64,000 nucleotides of DNA from Papilionanthe hookeriana x Papilionanthe teres (GCA_022702705.1 CM040434.1:19511771-19575770); one strand, 5' to 3'. Positions 31,815 through 44,199 are shown, numbered from the stretch's first letter. Numbers and translations: made by a program. The notes: a model not told the origin generated them from the sequence alone.

Positions 31815-33098
31815 CTAAATAGCTTTTACTTGCTCTTTGTTCTTGTCTCTTGGATTTATTTCTGTATTACTAGGAAGTGTTCCTGGGAATCTATTACTTA
31901 ATGAATTGGCAATTTGTCCCAATTGATTCTCAATAATTCTCATTGTACCTCCTTGACTTTGCAATTGATTTCCCATTTGTAACATCACTTCTTCAATTGA
32001 CAACTTCTTCTCCTTAAATTTTGAAGTATTGTTAAAACCTGGAGGATAGGTTGGTCTATAATTATTATTCCCTTGGTTGTTCCAGTTCCCTAATGGCTTT
32101 ACTTGGTTGTTCCCCCATTGTTGATTAATACCACCTTGATTATTGGTATTCCAATTAAAGTTTGGATAGTTTTTCCAACCTGGGTTATAATAATTGGAAT
32201 ATGGGTTATTAGGTTTACTTATGACATTCAAAGTTTCTAATGAAGTTTGACAATAAACCATTTCGCCTAATGAATTTTCTTCAATCATGGAAATTAGCTG
32301 AGAAAAATTCATTCCAAATTAGTCTATCTTCCATGAAATTGCAGCAACTTGACTTGCTAGCATCACAAATGCGTCATTTTCATGAATGTTGGCTACCTTT
32401 TTAAGATTTAACTTTTCAGAAGACCATTAAAAATTATTAGTAGTCATTTCTTGAATTAAAGCATAAGAATCAACAAACTGTTTAGACATCAATGAACCAT
32501 CAGCTGCGGCATCGATAATATATCTTAGAGATCCAACTAATCCATTATAAAAAGTCTGAATTATTAACCTATCTGGTATCGAATGATGTGGACACTTTCT
32601 CAAGAGGTCTTTAAATCCTTCCCATGCTTTATATATATATATATATATTCACCTTCAAACTGACAAAAGGATGTAATATCATTTCTAAGCTTCGCAGTCA
32701 TTGATGGTGGAAAATATTTAGCAAGGAATTTTTGCGCTAAATCACCCCAGGTTCTGATAGATCTAGGTGCTAACGAATTTAACCATATCTCAGCCTTATC
32801 CCTTAGTGAGAAAGGAAAATTTCTAAGTCTGATAGCATCGTCTGAAACACCATCATATTTAAAAGTAGCACACAACTCTAGAAAATTGGCAATATGCAAA
32901 TTAGGATCTTCAGTTGGTGATCCCCAAACTAATTATTAGATACCATTTGGATAATAGCAGGTTTAAGTTCAATGAATTAGCAGCTACAACAGGGTGTTAA
33001 ATACTACCATGAAGTTCATCCACTGTAGGATTAACATAATTTCTTAAAGGTCTAAATTCTTGATGGATTTCAACATTATGATTTTCTTGATTCGCCAT
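31815..33098 (-). pseudogene. gag: ATH-1 Gag
   Basis: The minus-strand ATG at 33098-33096 opens MANQENHNVEIHQEFRPLR, then a TAA after 33 codons. The capsid region is clear at 32600-32899 (ANFLELCATFKYDGVSDDAI, LRNFPFSLRDKAEIWLNSL, WGDLAQKFLAKYFPP), the standard retrotransposon gag block of Athila. The 31815-32312 stretch is Asn/Gly/Tyr-rich (NPYSNYYNPGWKNYPNF) and ends with the helix QLGQIANSLSNRFPG, also typical. The zinc-knuckle region is degraded. The capsid helix is interrupted by a (TA)n expansion at 32630. Confidence 0.9.
32630..32648. repeat. (TA)n microsatellite inside ATH-1 gag
   Basis: About 19 bp of alternating TA within the capsid coding region, read on the minus strand as alternating Tyr-Ile. 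A slippage expansion in a dead gene. Confidence 0.9.
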
Positions 33099-33333
33099 TT
33101 CTTGAATATTTTTATCTTTTACTGTATTTTTAATTTTTTTATTTTTCTGATAGTTCTCCCTAATTCAGAATCGTAAGGCACAAGTCTTTCAGAATCTGAA
33201 CTAAGCATACACAAAAATAAAATAAAATAAATTAAAACACACTAATAAAGACAAGGAAAAGTAAAAAAAAAATTAATTTTTCTTAAACTTTCTTTAAATG
33301 ATATTTTAATAAATCACCCCGGCAACGACATCA
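33099..33333 (-). other. ATH-1 leader and primer-binding site
   Basis: On the minus strand the primer site GATGTCGTTGCCGGGG (33332-33317, preceded by T at 33333) resembles the TGGCGCCGTTGCCGGGG site, complementary to tRNA-Asp, common in Athila elements, with changes at its start. About 220 bp of leader separates it from the gag ATG. Confidence 0.75.
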
Positions 33334-33339
33334 AAAACT

Positions 33340-35123
33340 TGATCCCCGAATATTTACACTTACATTTCACACTTTATATTTCTTTTCAATGTTAATATCT
33401 CTTTCTTTGTAACAGCTACAAAAAACTTGACTCTGAAGCAAAAAAGAAATATATTTTAATTATTTTATAATAAGGGATTCTACACAAGTATACGTATCAT
33501 TTATCAAGTAATATAGGACTTTCTGATTAAGCCCTGAGATATCGAACCCACAGGGAAATGTTTAAAATTTTAAAGAAATAAGAAAAACAATTTTTTTTAA
33601 CTTTTTAAAATGATTTTGTAAAGTATGTTTTAAGATAGAAAGTTTTAAATTTGTTTTTGATATTTTCTTTTAAAAAAAGTAAAGTACGCAAGTAAAATTA
33701 ACAAGACTATAAAATGATATATGAAATCAAATAAGAATGAAATATATTTTTCCTCCTTCAATGCATCAGTAATAATTATGGAATTTCTTTATGGAAGCAT
33801 CTAAATGTTTTGTGCCAAATAGGAGAAAATATATTCTTTACCATTACTTCGTTCTATAAAGAACATTAGTTAATTTGAAGTTTTGAAATCTTGTAGATGG
33901 GTTAGGGAGGAAAGATACTAACTCTCACTCTAGAGTTCCCTCTTCTCCTTCCACCTTGGGGCTTACATCTCATAACAAAATTTAAAAAATCAAACCAAAT
34001 TAGAGGCTTTAGCCTGTCACTCTAAAGTCCTTTAATTTTACTCCCCCATTAAAATTCATATTTCCTTATTTATTTGCACTCAATCATATAGACTATAATT
34101 CTCACCCATATAGTTTCATGTGATTCTCTCCAATTGTTGATTGAGAAAATACCGCATTGGTTCTTACATGTTCTCACATCAAATTTTAACATCTTAATTG
34201 GTCAAATCAAAAGTAAATGAAGTGCAAGATAGTGAATCATCATAACTTTTTCCAATATTAAATAACTATACTTCACACAACTTCCTTCCATAATTTAATT
34301 ACTTATTCATTTGAAAGGAAAAAGTTAAAGAAAACTACTCAAAACTCATGGAGAAAACACTTTGATTTGAAAGTAGAAATCATAGTGAAAACATAACAAG
34401 TCTTACTTAAAAACCAAATGTAAAAACAAAGATAAAGACTTATCTGAAAATCCTCTCCACGGGACTCTTGAAGTTCCTCTGAAACTTTTGCTTTCCACTA
34501 GATAACTCCTTAGAGGTTGGCTCCCAACTCTAAGGATTGACTCTCCTACTAATACAAACTATGATAAAATAAAATGGAAAAGTAAAGAAAGTATGGCAGG
34601 AAGCAGACTCTCTCTCTCTTCCTCTTTCCCTTCAACCACGTTAAGCTTTTCTCTCACTTCTCCCGCCAATACTTCTCTTCAAAACTCTTCTCTTTTTCTG
34701 ATCTTAAGTCTTCATTTTAATAATTCTTCAAAAGGTGATTTGGTGTGTCTTCAAATTATGTCCAGATTCAATGTATCTACCAAAGGATGCACCTCTTCAT
34801 TCGAATTTGCTGTCTATAAAAAGTTAAGGAAGTTTAAACCAAAATTTGCTTCAAATACCCCTTGAAAATGGTGTCAAATTTGAATGAATTTGTATTTTTT
34901 AACTGTGGCGACTATGTGTCAGCCCTTGGCGCTTAGCCGCCAAAGGCCAATTTTGCACACTTCATATTTTTACTCCAAATTTGATCCTTTTTTGTTCCTT
35001 TCATCATAATCAGTAATTTTAATCATACCTGCAAGAAAACACAGAAATACCTTTCATTAATGTGTAATATCATCAAAAATTGGTATAAAATGTGCATAAA
35101 ATATTATATATTTTAGGTGTATC
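33340..35123 (-). repeat. ATH-1 5' LTR (about 1784 bp)
   Basis: Minus-strand LTR starting TGATACACC at 35123 and ending near GGGATCA at 33340. It is homologous in reverse orientation to the ATH-2 LTR (37488-39303): shared start, shared GATACGTATACTTG block near the end, shared GC-rich patch (34903-34950). The exact 3' end is uncertain by about 90 bp because the terminal part differs from ATH-2. The frame at 34593-34865 is a chance translation. Confidence 0.85.
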
Positions 35124-35124
35124 A

Positions 35125-35915
35125 CTGAGGAAGAACTGGATGAGATTATTTCTGCTTTGACTTACGGGAGGGGATTATTGAAAATCACTAATGAGAGAAG
35201 ATTAAATTTCCCTGCTTTGAAGTTGAATACCACCTCTAAGGTTGACATTATTTTATATCATCCAAGTTGCTTCCTATAAATCATCTGAGCAAGGTGACTA
35301 GAGAAAGTGTCACTTTAAATTACTGTATTCAGTAGAGGAAGGCGATAGATGTTGGAAAAATTATTTATGATTGTATTTGGATGTCTGCCAGAGCTTCCAC
35401 CACTACATGTATGGGATTTGCTTCTCTTATACACTCATTGTGTGAGTGGGCTGGTGTTAGATCTGAGAATTAAGAAGAGATCCTTCAGCCTCTTGATCCT
35501 ATTACCAGCATGAATGTTAAGACCTATGCTGAGCATTCACTTTTTAGTTGGAGAGGAGGATTTTTAATGGCATCCACTACATCTACTTCTGCTGCATCTA
35601 CATCTCATGCTTCCACATCGCAGGCTTCTTCAGGTCAGTTTTCTGATTCACAGACTGAACGATTAAATAAAATAAAAGATAATATCAATTACATTGCAGA
35701 TCAAATTCACGATATAGAGGGGGTTAGATGATATTGGGGATTATCTTTAAAGACAAAGTAAGTATGAGATGAATTACCACAGTTACATGGATAGATTGAT
35801 CAGAGGTGGTTTTAGTGCTGTGTTACCAACTTATCCACAATTTACCCCATATGTGCCTACCGTACCTGGAATGAAGGGGATGATGATGAGGAGGAAGATG
35901 ATAGTTAGGATTTTA
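35125..35915 (+). pseudogene. ATH-2 post-pol ORF (plant transposon protein domain)
   Basis: Reads EEELDEIISALTYGRG from the insertion point. It then passes through frame changes to SKVTRESVTLNYCI, STTTCMGFASLIHSLCEWAGV, PLDPITSMNVKTY and a Ser/Thr/Ala-rich, then helical end (RLNKIKDNINYIADQIHDIE). This pattern, with a Gly-Phe-x-x-Leu-Ile-x-x-Leu-Cys block, is what is annotated as the putative plant transposon protein domain, found after pol in Athila relatives. It ends with an acidic Asp/Glu run near 35875-35912. Function is unknown; it is sometimes discussed as env-like. Several stops and shifts, so dead. Confidence 0.75.
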
Positions 35916-37487
35916 TTTCATTTGTGTTATTTGATGTATGTGTGGATTTTTTATGTTGTGGATTGTTATAATTTATTTTATGTTAGACTTTGTAGTTTAT
36001 TTGATGTTGTGAACTTTTCAGTATAGTTGTTATGTAGACTTTATTGATGTAATAGTTAGTAAGCTACTTTAATTTACTTTTATATTATTTGTTTAAGTTA
36101 TATGTGAATATTTAGAATCTTTTTGGTAATAATTGTGTTAGTGAATTTGTAGTGTATTTTATTTGTTAGTTTAGAACTTATTCCAGAACCTGTTTAAGAA
36201 GTTTAAAACTCTATAAAATCAACTATCTAAATTTCATACTTAAATTTTCAATTTACTACCATGTGTTCTAGTTATGAATTTATGTTTAATTATGTGTGTG
36301 TGAATTTGCTTTTATTCCCTCCACAACTTTAGAAGTCTTTTGAATTTCTATAACATGAGAAGGTAAAAATTTGATCTAGTTATTTTCATTCTTGTTTTTC
36401 ATTTTTTATATCTGCATATTTAGGAGATAAAAATTCTTGCAAATATGGTACTTATAGTTTTCAATTCCTACCCATTTATCTTTTTACTGTGCTTAAATAT
36501 TTCATCATAATGAAAATTTTTAAGTTTGGGGGGATGGAAAACAATTTTCAAAAAGAAACTTAAAATTTTATTTGTTCTCAAATGTACTATAAATAAAATT
36601 TGGATCTTGATTGTAAAATAATTATGTGAATGAAGTCATATTAGAGAAGTAAAATTTTGAATATAGAAATGAGTAAGAAAATTTTCTTAAAATCTATATT
36701 AATAATGAAAATTTTAAAGTAATAAATTTTCTTAGTGAAGAAATGATGAATATTTTGTAAGTATGTTTAGCAAGAAAAGTTATATTTTTGGAAAAATAGA
36801 AGGATTCGACTTTTATTTCTAATACTTGAAATTCTTTTATTGAAAATAGTTTTTAAAACTTTTATTATATTGCTAAGTAAATGTTATATATATATATATA
36901 TCTTATGTTTTAGGAAATGAAGGGTGGAATTCAAAATTCTTAAAGGCCTATCCAGAGATAGTAATCATCGCCTTATAAAAAAAAAGAAAAAGAAAAAGAA
37001 AAGAAAAAAGAAAAGGAAAAAGAAAAAGAAAAGAAAGGAAAAAAAATGAAAAATAGTATGTGAAAAAGGAAGGAGAAGCTTGAAGATTTGAGGGCTTAAT
37101 AAAAAATTAGTTCCACACCTGATCTTTTTAGAGTATATGACTTGAGAAAATCTTGGAGCTTAAAAATATAATATAGTTAGTATAAATATTTTTCAGTAAA
37201 GATTTTTAAGTAAAGAAAATAAAATACCTAAACCCTATATTTTTAAAAATCTACAAGTATTTCTAAATAAGATAGGAACTTATTTTTTTCATAAATCTTT
37301 ATCTAAAAGATTTATAAACTTTAAGTTGGTCTCATTTACTAAAATGTTTTCTAAATTAGACTACTAGATTTCTATAACAAAATTTTAAAAACTTCTAAAG
37401 AAACTCATCCACACAATTTGATTGTTTAATTTTTATATGATTTTAGTGTCACTTGAGGACAAGTAACATTTCAATTTTGGTAGATTT
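35916..37487 (+). other. ATH-2 3' non-coding region
   Basis: About 1.6 kb, AT-rich, without a gene. It includes a polypurine-tract-like TTTGGGGGGATGG (36521-36540), a (TA)n run near 36885-36901, a homopurine tract (36977-37050), and, next to the LTR, TTGAGGACAAG plus AATTTTGGTAGATTT (37473-37487), which matches the degenerate priming site usual before Athila 3' LTRs. Confidence 0.75.
36977..37050 (+). repeat. Homopurine (GAAAAA)n tract
   Basis: About 75 bp almost purely A and G on the plus strand, built of GAAAAA/GAAAA units. It lies between the two polypurine-like sites of ATH-2. Confidence 0.85.
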
Positions 37488-39303
37488 TGATACACCTAAA
37501 ATATATAGTATTTTTATATACATTTGTATACCTGTTTTTGATGATATTATACTTTAATGGAAGGTATTTTGTGTATTTCTCTTGCAGGTATGATTAAATG
37601 GATGAGTGTGATGAAAGAAGTGAAAATGGATCAAATTTAGAGCAAAAATGAAGAAAATTAAAAAATTGATCTATGGCAGCTAAGTGCCTAAACCAGCGCT
37701 TACGTGCCAAGGCCCCGCGGCTATGCGCTCAAATTTGTAGCTTACGCGCCAAATGACCTGCGGCTAAGTGTCGAGACATTGCACTTACGCTCGGCAGCTA
37801 CGAAAGATGAGTTATTTAATTTTTGACATGATTTTTAAGAGTTTTTTAAGGAATCTCTTGGTAAGAACATGTGTAACTTCCTTTTGGCACCAAATTTCAT
37901 TCAAAATACTTTTGAATGGATGGATCTTTTAGAAGCTATGTTGAAACTGCACACATATTGAAGAAAGACGAATGCACCTGTTGAAAAGTATTAAAAGAAG
38001 AATTGAAGATCAGAAAAAATAAGGAGAGCTTAGAGAGTCCAAGGAGAGATTAGAGAGTCGGTGGAGAGATTAAATCAAAGTGTTGTAAGAGTGTTTAGTG
38101 TGGTTGTTGTAGAGTGTGTAATTAGTGTAAGAGTGTTCTTTCATTAACTACTACTCCACTTCACCATTTCTACTTAAATTTAGTTTGTATTAGGATTAGA
38201 TTAGAGATTTGGAGTCCTCAGAGTTAGGTGCCCCCCTCTAAGGAGCATTGTAAGGAAAAACAAAGTTTTCAAAGGAACTTCAAAAGAGTTGTGGAGAGGA
38301 TTTACAGATAAATCTTTATCTTTGTTATTACATTTGATTTTTAATTAAGACTTCTTATGTTTTCACTATAATTTCTTCTTTAAACCAAGTTGTGATTGTA
38401 TATTCTCCATAAATTCTGAGTAATTTTTTTGTCTTTTTCCTTAATATTAAGAAGTAATAAAGCTATGGAAGTATGTTGTGTGAAGTATAAGAGTTCAATC
38501 TTGAAAGAAGTTATGATGATTTAAAACATTTCACTTCATTTACTTCTTGATTTGGCCAATTAAGATGTTAAAATGTGTTGTGAAAACAGGTAAGAACTAC
38601 GGTATTCTCTCAGTCCACAATTGGAAAGAATCACATGAGATTATATAGATGAGAAAGTAATTTATATGGTTGAGTGCAAATAAATAGGGAGATATACTTT
38701 GATGGGTGTAGAATTAGAGGACTTTTGAGTTGACAGGTTAAAGCCCCCATTTCAATTTATTATTTTATGTTTTGATACGAGATGTTAGCTCCCAAATGGA
38801 GGGATTAGAGGAAACTTTAGAGTAAAAGCTAGTATATTTCCTGCCTAACCCGTCTTCAAGATTTATAAAAATATATTAACATATGTTCTTCATAACATCT
38901 CTAGTAAGGGTAAAGAATATAATTGCTCCTATTTGGCACAACACAATTAGTATACTTCCACAACAAAACTTCATAACTTGTTACTGAATCATAAAAAAGG
39001 AAAAATATATTATATTTGCATTTGCTTACATCTTATAATAGTTTAGTTAAAATTGTTATTTACTTTTATTTCAAATTATAAAATTAAATAAGAAAAATCA
39101 AATTTTCTTTCCTAGAATATTATCTTTATTTTGAGTAAGATCGTTATTAAAAAGTCAAAAGTATTTTTCCTATTTTCTTTATTTCACACTTTCCCTATGG
39201 GTTCGATATCTTGAGGCTTAATCAGAAAGTCTTATATTACTTGATAACGATATGTCTACTTGCGTAGAATCCTAAATTATAATATTATTAAATAGAAGTA
39301 TCA
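37488..39303 (+). repeat. ATH-2 3' LTR (1816 bp)
   Basis: Starts TGATACACC and ends GAAGTATCA, giving a perfect 6 bp terminal inverted repeat (TGATAC/GTATCA). A GC-rich patch lies at 37676-37800. The conserved TAATCAGAAAGTCTTATATT block near 39220 and GATACG-type block are shared with the ATH-1 LTR and with S1. It faces the ATH-1 LTR as an inverted pair separated by about 2.4 kb. Confidence 0.9.
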
Positions 39304-41756
39304 ATTCATATATAAAATGTAAGCATAAATATCGAGGGGATCAGTCGTCCATACTAAAACCCTAAGATCTCGAGCTAGACTCAACCAAATCACTTCAGAT
39401 TTTTTTTTATAGACGCATCTAGTCATAATGAACACATCTATATGATTCATACGATATGAAATACAATATACAATCGTGTAGACCCAAATCGAGCTTGGCT
39501 TGGGGGGCGAGTTCAATACCTTGGTCTGAGAGCTGTAGCCTCAATCAAAAGTGTTTATCATGTTCGTTGTGACCTCGCAAAGTTTCTGCAAGAACCAATT
39601 TGAGCTCTTGTTGGGTCTGCACCAGAACTTGATCAGGATGGGATTTTGGATATGATGGAAGTCTATGTTGGAGAGGCTCAGTGATGGGGCTTCTGTGGGG
39701 GATCGTGTTCGTTTGGTTACGGAATGGTGAAGAGCAACTCAATTTGAAGCTTGGTGCACTGTGGTGGAGTGGCAGAAGATGTCATGGTTTTGGCTTATTT
39801 TAAGCTAAAAAATTGAGCTCAAGTAGTGGAGGGAATGGTTGGGAAACAGCGGGCTAGCACTTAGAGAGTCTTGGAGAAGCTCTGGAAGCAATCGAGCATA
39901 GTCACTCTAGGATTTTGTGTATTCTCTCCTTTTAGCTGTGGGAGGTGGTGGCTTAAATAGACATGGTCATGGTGGAGCACAGGGCTGGCTAGTGGGTGCA
40001 TTAGCTTGTTTATGTAGAGGGTTGAATGACACAATAAAGCAATCAGGGTTGGGCACATACGATGAGCCAATTTAGGTTTAAATGGGGGAGATGTGGCTCT
40101 TGATTTTGGCTCCTTTGGTGACTAGGCCGGCCAGCCAGGGTTGTCCTCAGGCTAGGGTGGTCAGGTGAGCCAGCGAGCAGGCCTTAGTGGTGATTATGTT
40201 TGTTGTGATGGGTCGGGGCAAATATCTCCTTTGGTTTAGCCATAAATGGGAAGAGATTGCCTAATATGGGGGACCCTTAGTCTATGGCTCAATTAGATCA
40301 AGCTAGATGAATCTAGTCAGTCCCTAGGGCTTAAATTTTAGCTGTGGTGAGCTTGGCTTGGTCAATTTGGCTAGGTTTGGGAGACATTGGGTCTTGGTTC
40401 AAATTTGGGGCAATGGGGTCAAGGTTGGGCTAGGTTGGGATGGGTTTAATTTGGGGCTAAGTAATTGATCAATTTGGCTTAGACAATTGTCATGAGAAGT
40501 TTTGGATATTAATTGGGTAATTTTGAAATGATTTGGAGGGTCAATTTGGCGGGGACTTTGAACTTGGGTCAATTTTGGGGACTTTGGGTTAAGCTTGGGT
40601 TTTGGTTAGGCTAGAGTTTTTCTAGGGCACAATTGAATGTTCAAAATGGTGTGCATGATTGTTACGAAGAGTTTTGGACATTGATTTAGGGAAACTGATT
40701 TGGTCATGGGGTTCAATTTAGCGAAATTGGGTCATATGGTCAAATTGGGGTTTTTTGATTTGGGTTGAAATTAGGTTTTGAATTGGGTCAAATTAGGTTG
40801 TATTTGGTTTATATTGAGTTGAACATAATGAATTTGAGTTTAGAATTGAAATTGGGGAAAATTGGAGTCAATTTGCTTGAGATTGGAGGTAAGTTGGGTA
40901 TTTTTGGCCTTTAAGGGCTATTTGGGGATTTTGACCAAAATGGGTCAATTTGGTCAAATTGGGCTCAATAAAGTGGTTCAAATTGGTTTTGGGGACATTT
41001 GGAGTGATTTTGGAATTTTTAGGAATTTTTGGATCATTAGGGGTATTTTAGTAAATTTGGATAATTTTGGGAATTTTGGTCAATTTGGAGTATTTTGGTC
41101 AATATGGGTGGTGGGGAATATTTTGGAATGCTTTTTGGAGGGAATTGGGTAATTTGGGCAATTTTGAGAATTTTTGTCAAAATTAGGGTTTAGGGGCAGT
41201 TTGGTAATTTAGGGGAAGTTTAGGGGCTAAGGGGTTAAAGTTGGAATTTGGTAAATTTTGGTTTAATTGAAAGATGCCAACCCTCTTGAGCCATGAACCA
41301 ATGGAAATCTCATTTTGGATCCTCCATGTGTTGGTCCTAGCCAAACCCTAGTCTAGGGCTAAGATCTTGGGGAACCACCCACATGAGTTTCCAAAAGAAT
41401 AGGGGATCAAATTGAGGAACTTTGGTTTAGGATTTGGGGTAGTGAGTGTAAGTGTAGTGTAGGTGTGAGTGTGTGTGCAAGCTTAACTAAGACCAGATCA
41501 CCCAGGATTTACCCTAAAAGTTAAACATCCTATAGGGGACTATCGTTGAGCGTCCTTATGCTTAGCCTCATCCTACTAAGTGCTAGAGGTTAGCCTTAAG
41601 CATATGAAACTACAAGAAGAGCAAAGAAACATTTTAAATTTCTAAGGGGGGAGGATTCCATCACTAGTCTTTTAAGATAGTCAGCAGAAAAGTCCTATGG
41701 CTAGACCCTAGGTTCTTCTAAAGAAAGACTAGACCTCAACAAAAGTAAGGTCAACA
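39304..41756 (-). repeat. OGRE-B 3' LTR, first 2.45 kb
   Basis: On the minus strand it starts TGTTGACC at 41756 and follows the OGRE-A LTR to the equivalent of about position 7550. The rest is beyond ATH-2, outside the window. The start (GAGGTC, then CTAGCC, then GACTATCTT), the CCAAATT-rich middle and the promoter region align. The plus-strand frame at 40862-41152 is a chance translation of the TTTGGG-rich repeat. Confidence 0.9.
39952..39959 (-). promoter_or_regulatory. Putative TATA box of the OGRE-B LTR
   Basis: TATTTAAG followed by CCACCACCTCCC on the minus strand, aligned with 6966-6973 of OGRE-A. Confidence 0.5.
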
Positions 41757-42339
41757 AATAGACTCATAATAGGTGTGGTGTGCCGGACGAGCACAATGCA
41801 CGTATTGGTGTTGACTGACAAGATCAACAGAACCAACACAACTGTTTGAGCCAACCAACTCAAAACAAGATGTAGAATTCAATGAGAAAGTGTCCGCTCG
41901 GGATTATCTGGCAGAAACCTTCAAACCCTGAAACTCTCGCTGAGGAAAGTAGATGGAATCCTTCAAAATGTAGCAGTGAATTTATGCTTCCATATTCTGA
42001 AGGGGGTCCGATCCGATTCAATTTTGAAAATTTGAGTTGGAATTTGATTTCAGATTTGAATTTTGGGTTTTAATTTGAATTTTGATTTGACTCTGAATTT
42101 GAATTTGATTTTGAGCTTTGAATTTATGGGAATTTGAGTTTATAGATTTTTTAGATTTGTGAAATTTGACTTTGATTTGAGGATTTAATTTTGAGAGGAG
42201 ATTTGAACTTGAGCGAGCATGAGAGAGAGTTATAATTTAAGTACGGACCTCGAAAGTTGGGAATTAGAATTTAGGTATTGACCTTGAAAGATGATAATTG
42301 GAATTTAAGTACCAGTCTTAGGAATGAGAATCACAATTT
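41757..42339 (-). other. OGRE-B 3' terminal non-coding region
   Basis: About 580 bp without a gene. The part next to the LTR is conserved with OGRE-A (CACCAATACG, CACACCTATT), as is the CAGCGAGAGTTT box near 41940. It then becomes TTTGAATTTG-rich. Confidence 0.65.
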
Positions 42340-43390
42340 CGGTACCGATCTTGGAAATATCGTGCATGTGGAGACTTCGAGTACTTTTGAAGGAGTTGGA
42401 CGACCTTGTACCGACTCTGGAATTTATGGAGGGCAGAAAATTTGTGGACGAGGGAAGTGGAAACTTAAAGAAATTTAAAAGGAATCAGACAACCCTGCAC
42501 CGATATTGGAATTTAAGGAGAGTGGAAAATTTGTGAAAAATGAATGTGGAAATTTAAGGAAATTTAGAATGAATCAGACAACCTTACACCAATCCTGGAA
42601 TTTATTGAGGGCGGAAAACTTGTGGAGGAGGAATGTGGAAATTTAGGGAAATTTAGAAGGAATCAGATGACCTTGCACCAACCCTGAAATTTATGAAGGA
42701 CTGAAAACTTGTGAAAAAGAAATGTGGATATTTAAAGAAATTTAGAAGGAATCGGACGATCTTGCACCGATTCTGGAATTTATGGAGGGCGGAAAACTTG
42801 TGGATGAGGAATGTGGAAATTTATAGAAACTTAGAAGGAATCATACGACCTTGCACCGATCTAGGAATTTATGGGGGGTGAAAAACTTATCGAAAGGGGA
42901 TGTGAAAATTTATTAAAATTTAGAAGGAATCGAACGACCTTGCACCGACCCTGGAATTTATGGATAGCAGAAAATTTGTGGAAGGGGGGAGTGGAAATTT
43001 AGGGAAATTTAGAAGGAATCGGACGACCTTGCACCAGTCCTGAAATTTATGGAGGGTGGAAAATTTGTGGAAGAGGGAAGTGGAAATTTAGGGAAATTTT
43101 GAACGAATCGGACAACCTTGTACTAATCCTGGAATTTATGGAGGGCGAAAAATTTGTAGAAGGGGGATGTGGAAATTTAGAAAAATTTAGAAGGAATCGG
43201 ACAATCTTGCACCGACCCTAGAATTTATGGAGAGTGGAAAATTTGTGGAAGAAGGAAGTAGAAATTTAGGGAAATTTAGAAGGAATCAGACGACATTGCA
43301 TCAACCCTAGGATTTATGGAGGGTGGAAAACTTGTGGAAGAGGGAAGTGGAAATTTAGGGAAATTTAGAAGGAATCCACAGAATTGTTGT
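42340..43390 (-). repeat. 88-bp tandem array in the OGRE-B 3' UTR (about 11 copies)
   Basis: Units marked by GACGACCTTGCACCGACCCT recur near 42398, 42493, 42578, 42669, 42757, 42845, 42933, 43021, 43111, 43200 and 43289. Spacing is 85-95 bp, mostly 88-90. The unit is unrelated in sequence to the 46 bp unit of OGRE-A, though it sits at the same place between ORF3 and the 3' LTR. Confidence 0.92.
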
Positions 43391-43460
43391 ATTGTAGAGT
43401 ATTTGTGGAATTGTAGTGTACTTATGGAATTGTGTGGAGTATTTGTGGTGATTTATGGAA

Positions 43461-43602
43461 TTTGTGGAGAATTGTGGAGATTTATGGAAATTTATGGAGA
43501 ATTGTGGAGATTTATGGAAATTTGTGGAGAATTGTGGAGCTTTATGGAAATTTATGGAAATTGTGAAGATTTATGGAAATTTATGGAGAGTTATGGAGTT
43601 TG
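43461..43602 (-). repeat. 30-bp tandem array next to the 88-bp array
   Basis: About 4.5 copies of GGAGAATTGTGGAGATTTAT-type units with a 30 bp period. They probably arose from part of the neighbouring array. Plus-strand frames across it are repeat artefacts. The 43603-44199 stretch up to ORF3 is T-rich and shows no gene. Confidence 0.85.
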
Positions 43603-44199
43603 AATGTAGGATTTACGAAGCGTATGTAAAGCATAGACTTGTGCAACGAACAAGGAACTTGAGACAGTGAAAGAAATTATATGTATTTTCTTTTCTTTAT
43701 TCGCTTTGTTTTCTTATGTGTTTTCTTTTCTTAAGAGGATTTCTTCGATTTTTTAGTTTTCTTAGGTTTCATTTCCATCTTTGATTTTGATTTCATTTTC
43801 ATTCTTTATTTAAATTTCATTTGTTTTCAAGTTTTCTTTCTTTTTATATCGTTCTTTGTTCGTTAGAATTCGGAACCGATACAGGTCCTGCGACTTTCAT
43901 CCATAGCGCAATTAGAAGTACATTCCAAGAACACTCTCTGATTTGCGACAAAAACATCTTCATTAATTTCTTGTTGAAACACTGTACAACTGATTGTATG
44001 TTGATAAGCATCAAAACATCGGAAGTACAACTGAGTAACGACTGAAAACATCATATGCTGAATGTTGACTCTAAAAGCAGTGAGTGGATGTCCTTGGAGG
44101 TTGCCCTGTGATCAAGATAACCTCTTAAGCTTCGCTCTGGGTCGAAATTCTCCTCGCGTACACTTAAAGTTATAGCTATGTCACAGCACTAGTGGTCGG

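Larger units (their letters stand above)
31313..35123 (-). mobile_element. ATH-1: 5' half of the Athila-like element
   Basis: Reading right to left: LTR (35123-33340), primer site (33333-33317), leader, gag (33098-31815), and the first part of protease up to the OGRE-A insertion point. It continues at 4588 and below. The total ATH-1 length seen is about 8.4 kb without the insert, with the 3' end off the window. Confidence 0.92.
35124..39303 (+). mobile_element. ATH-2: 3' end of a plus-strand Athila-like element
   Basis: Holds the C-terminal part of the post-pol ORF, a non-coding region with polypurine tracts, and an LTR ending at 39303. Its 5' part must lie left of the window, beyond ATH-1, which inserted at 35123/35124. 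It appears inserted in the OGRE-B 3' LTR, because OGRE-B LTR sequence starts directly after 39303. The duplication candidate ATTCA (39304-39308) cannot be checked within this window. Confidence 0.85.

Noticed and set aside
34593..34865. 90-aa plus-strand frame with a signal-peptide-like start
   Set aside because: It lies inside the ATH-1 LTR, antisense to the element. Ser/Leu/Phe richness comes from pyrimidine-rich sequence.
41882..42536. Plus-strand frames in the OGRE-B 3' region
   Set aside because: Antisense to the element, overlapping the start of the tandem array, with no recognisable domain.
43316..43670. Plus-strand frames with repeated ENCGDLWKFM-type peptides
   Set aside because: Artefact of the 30 bp tandem array, which is also a multiple of three. 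On the strand opposite to OGRE-B genes.
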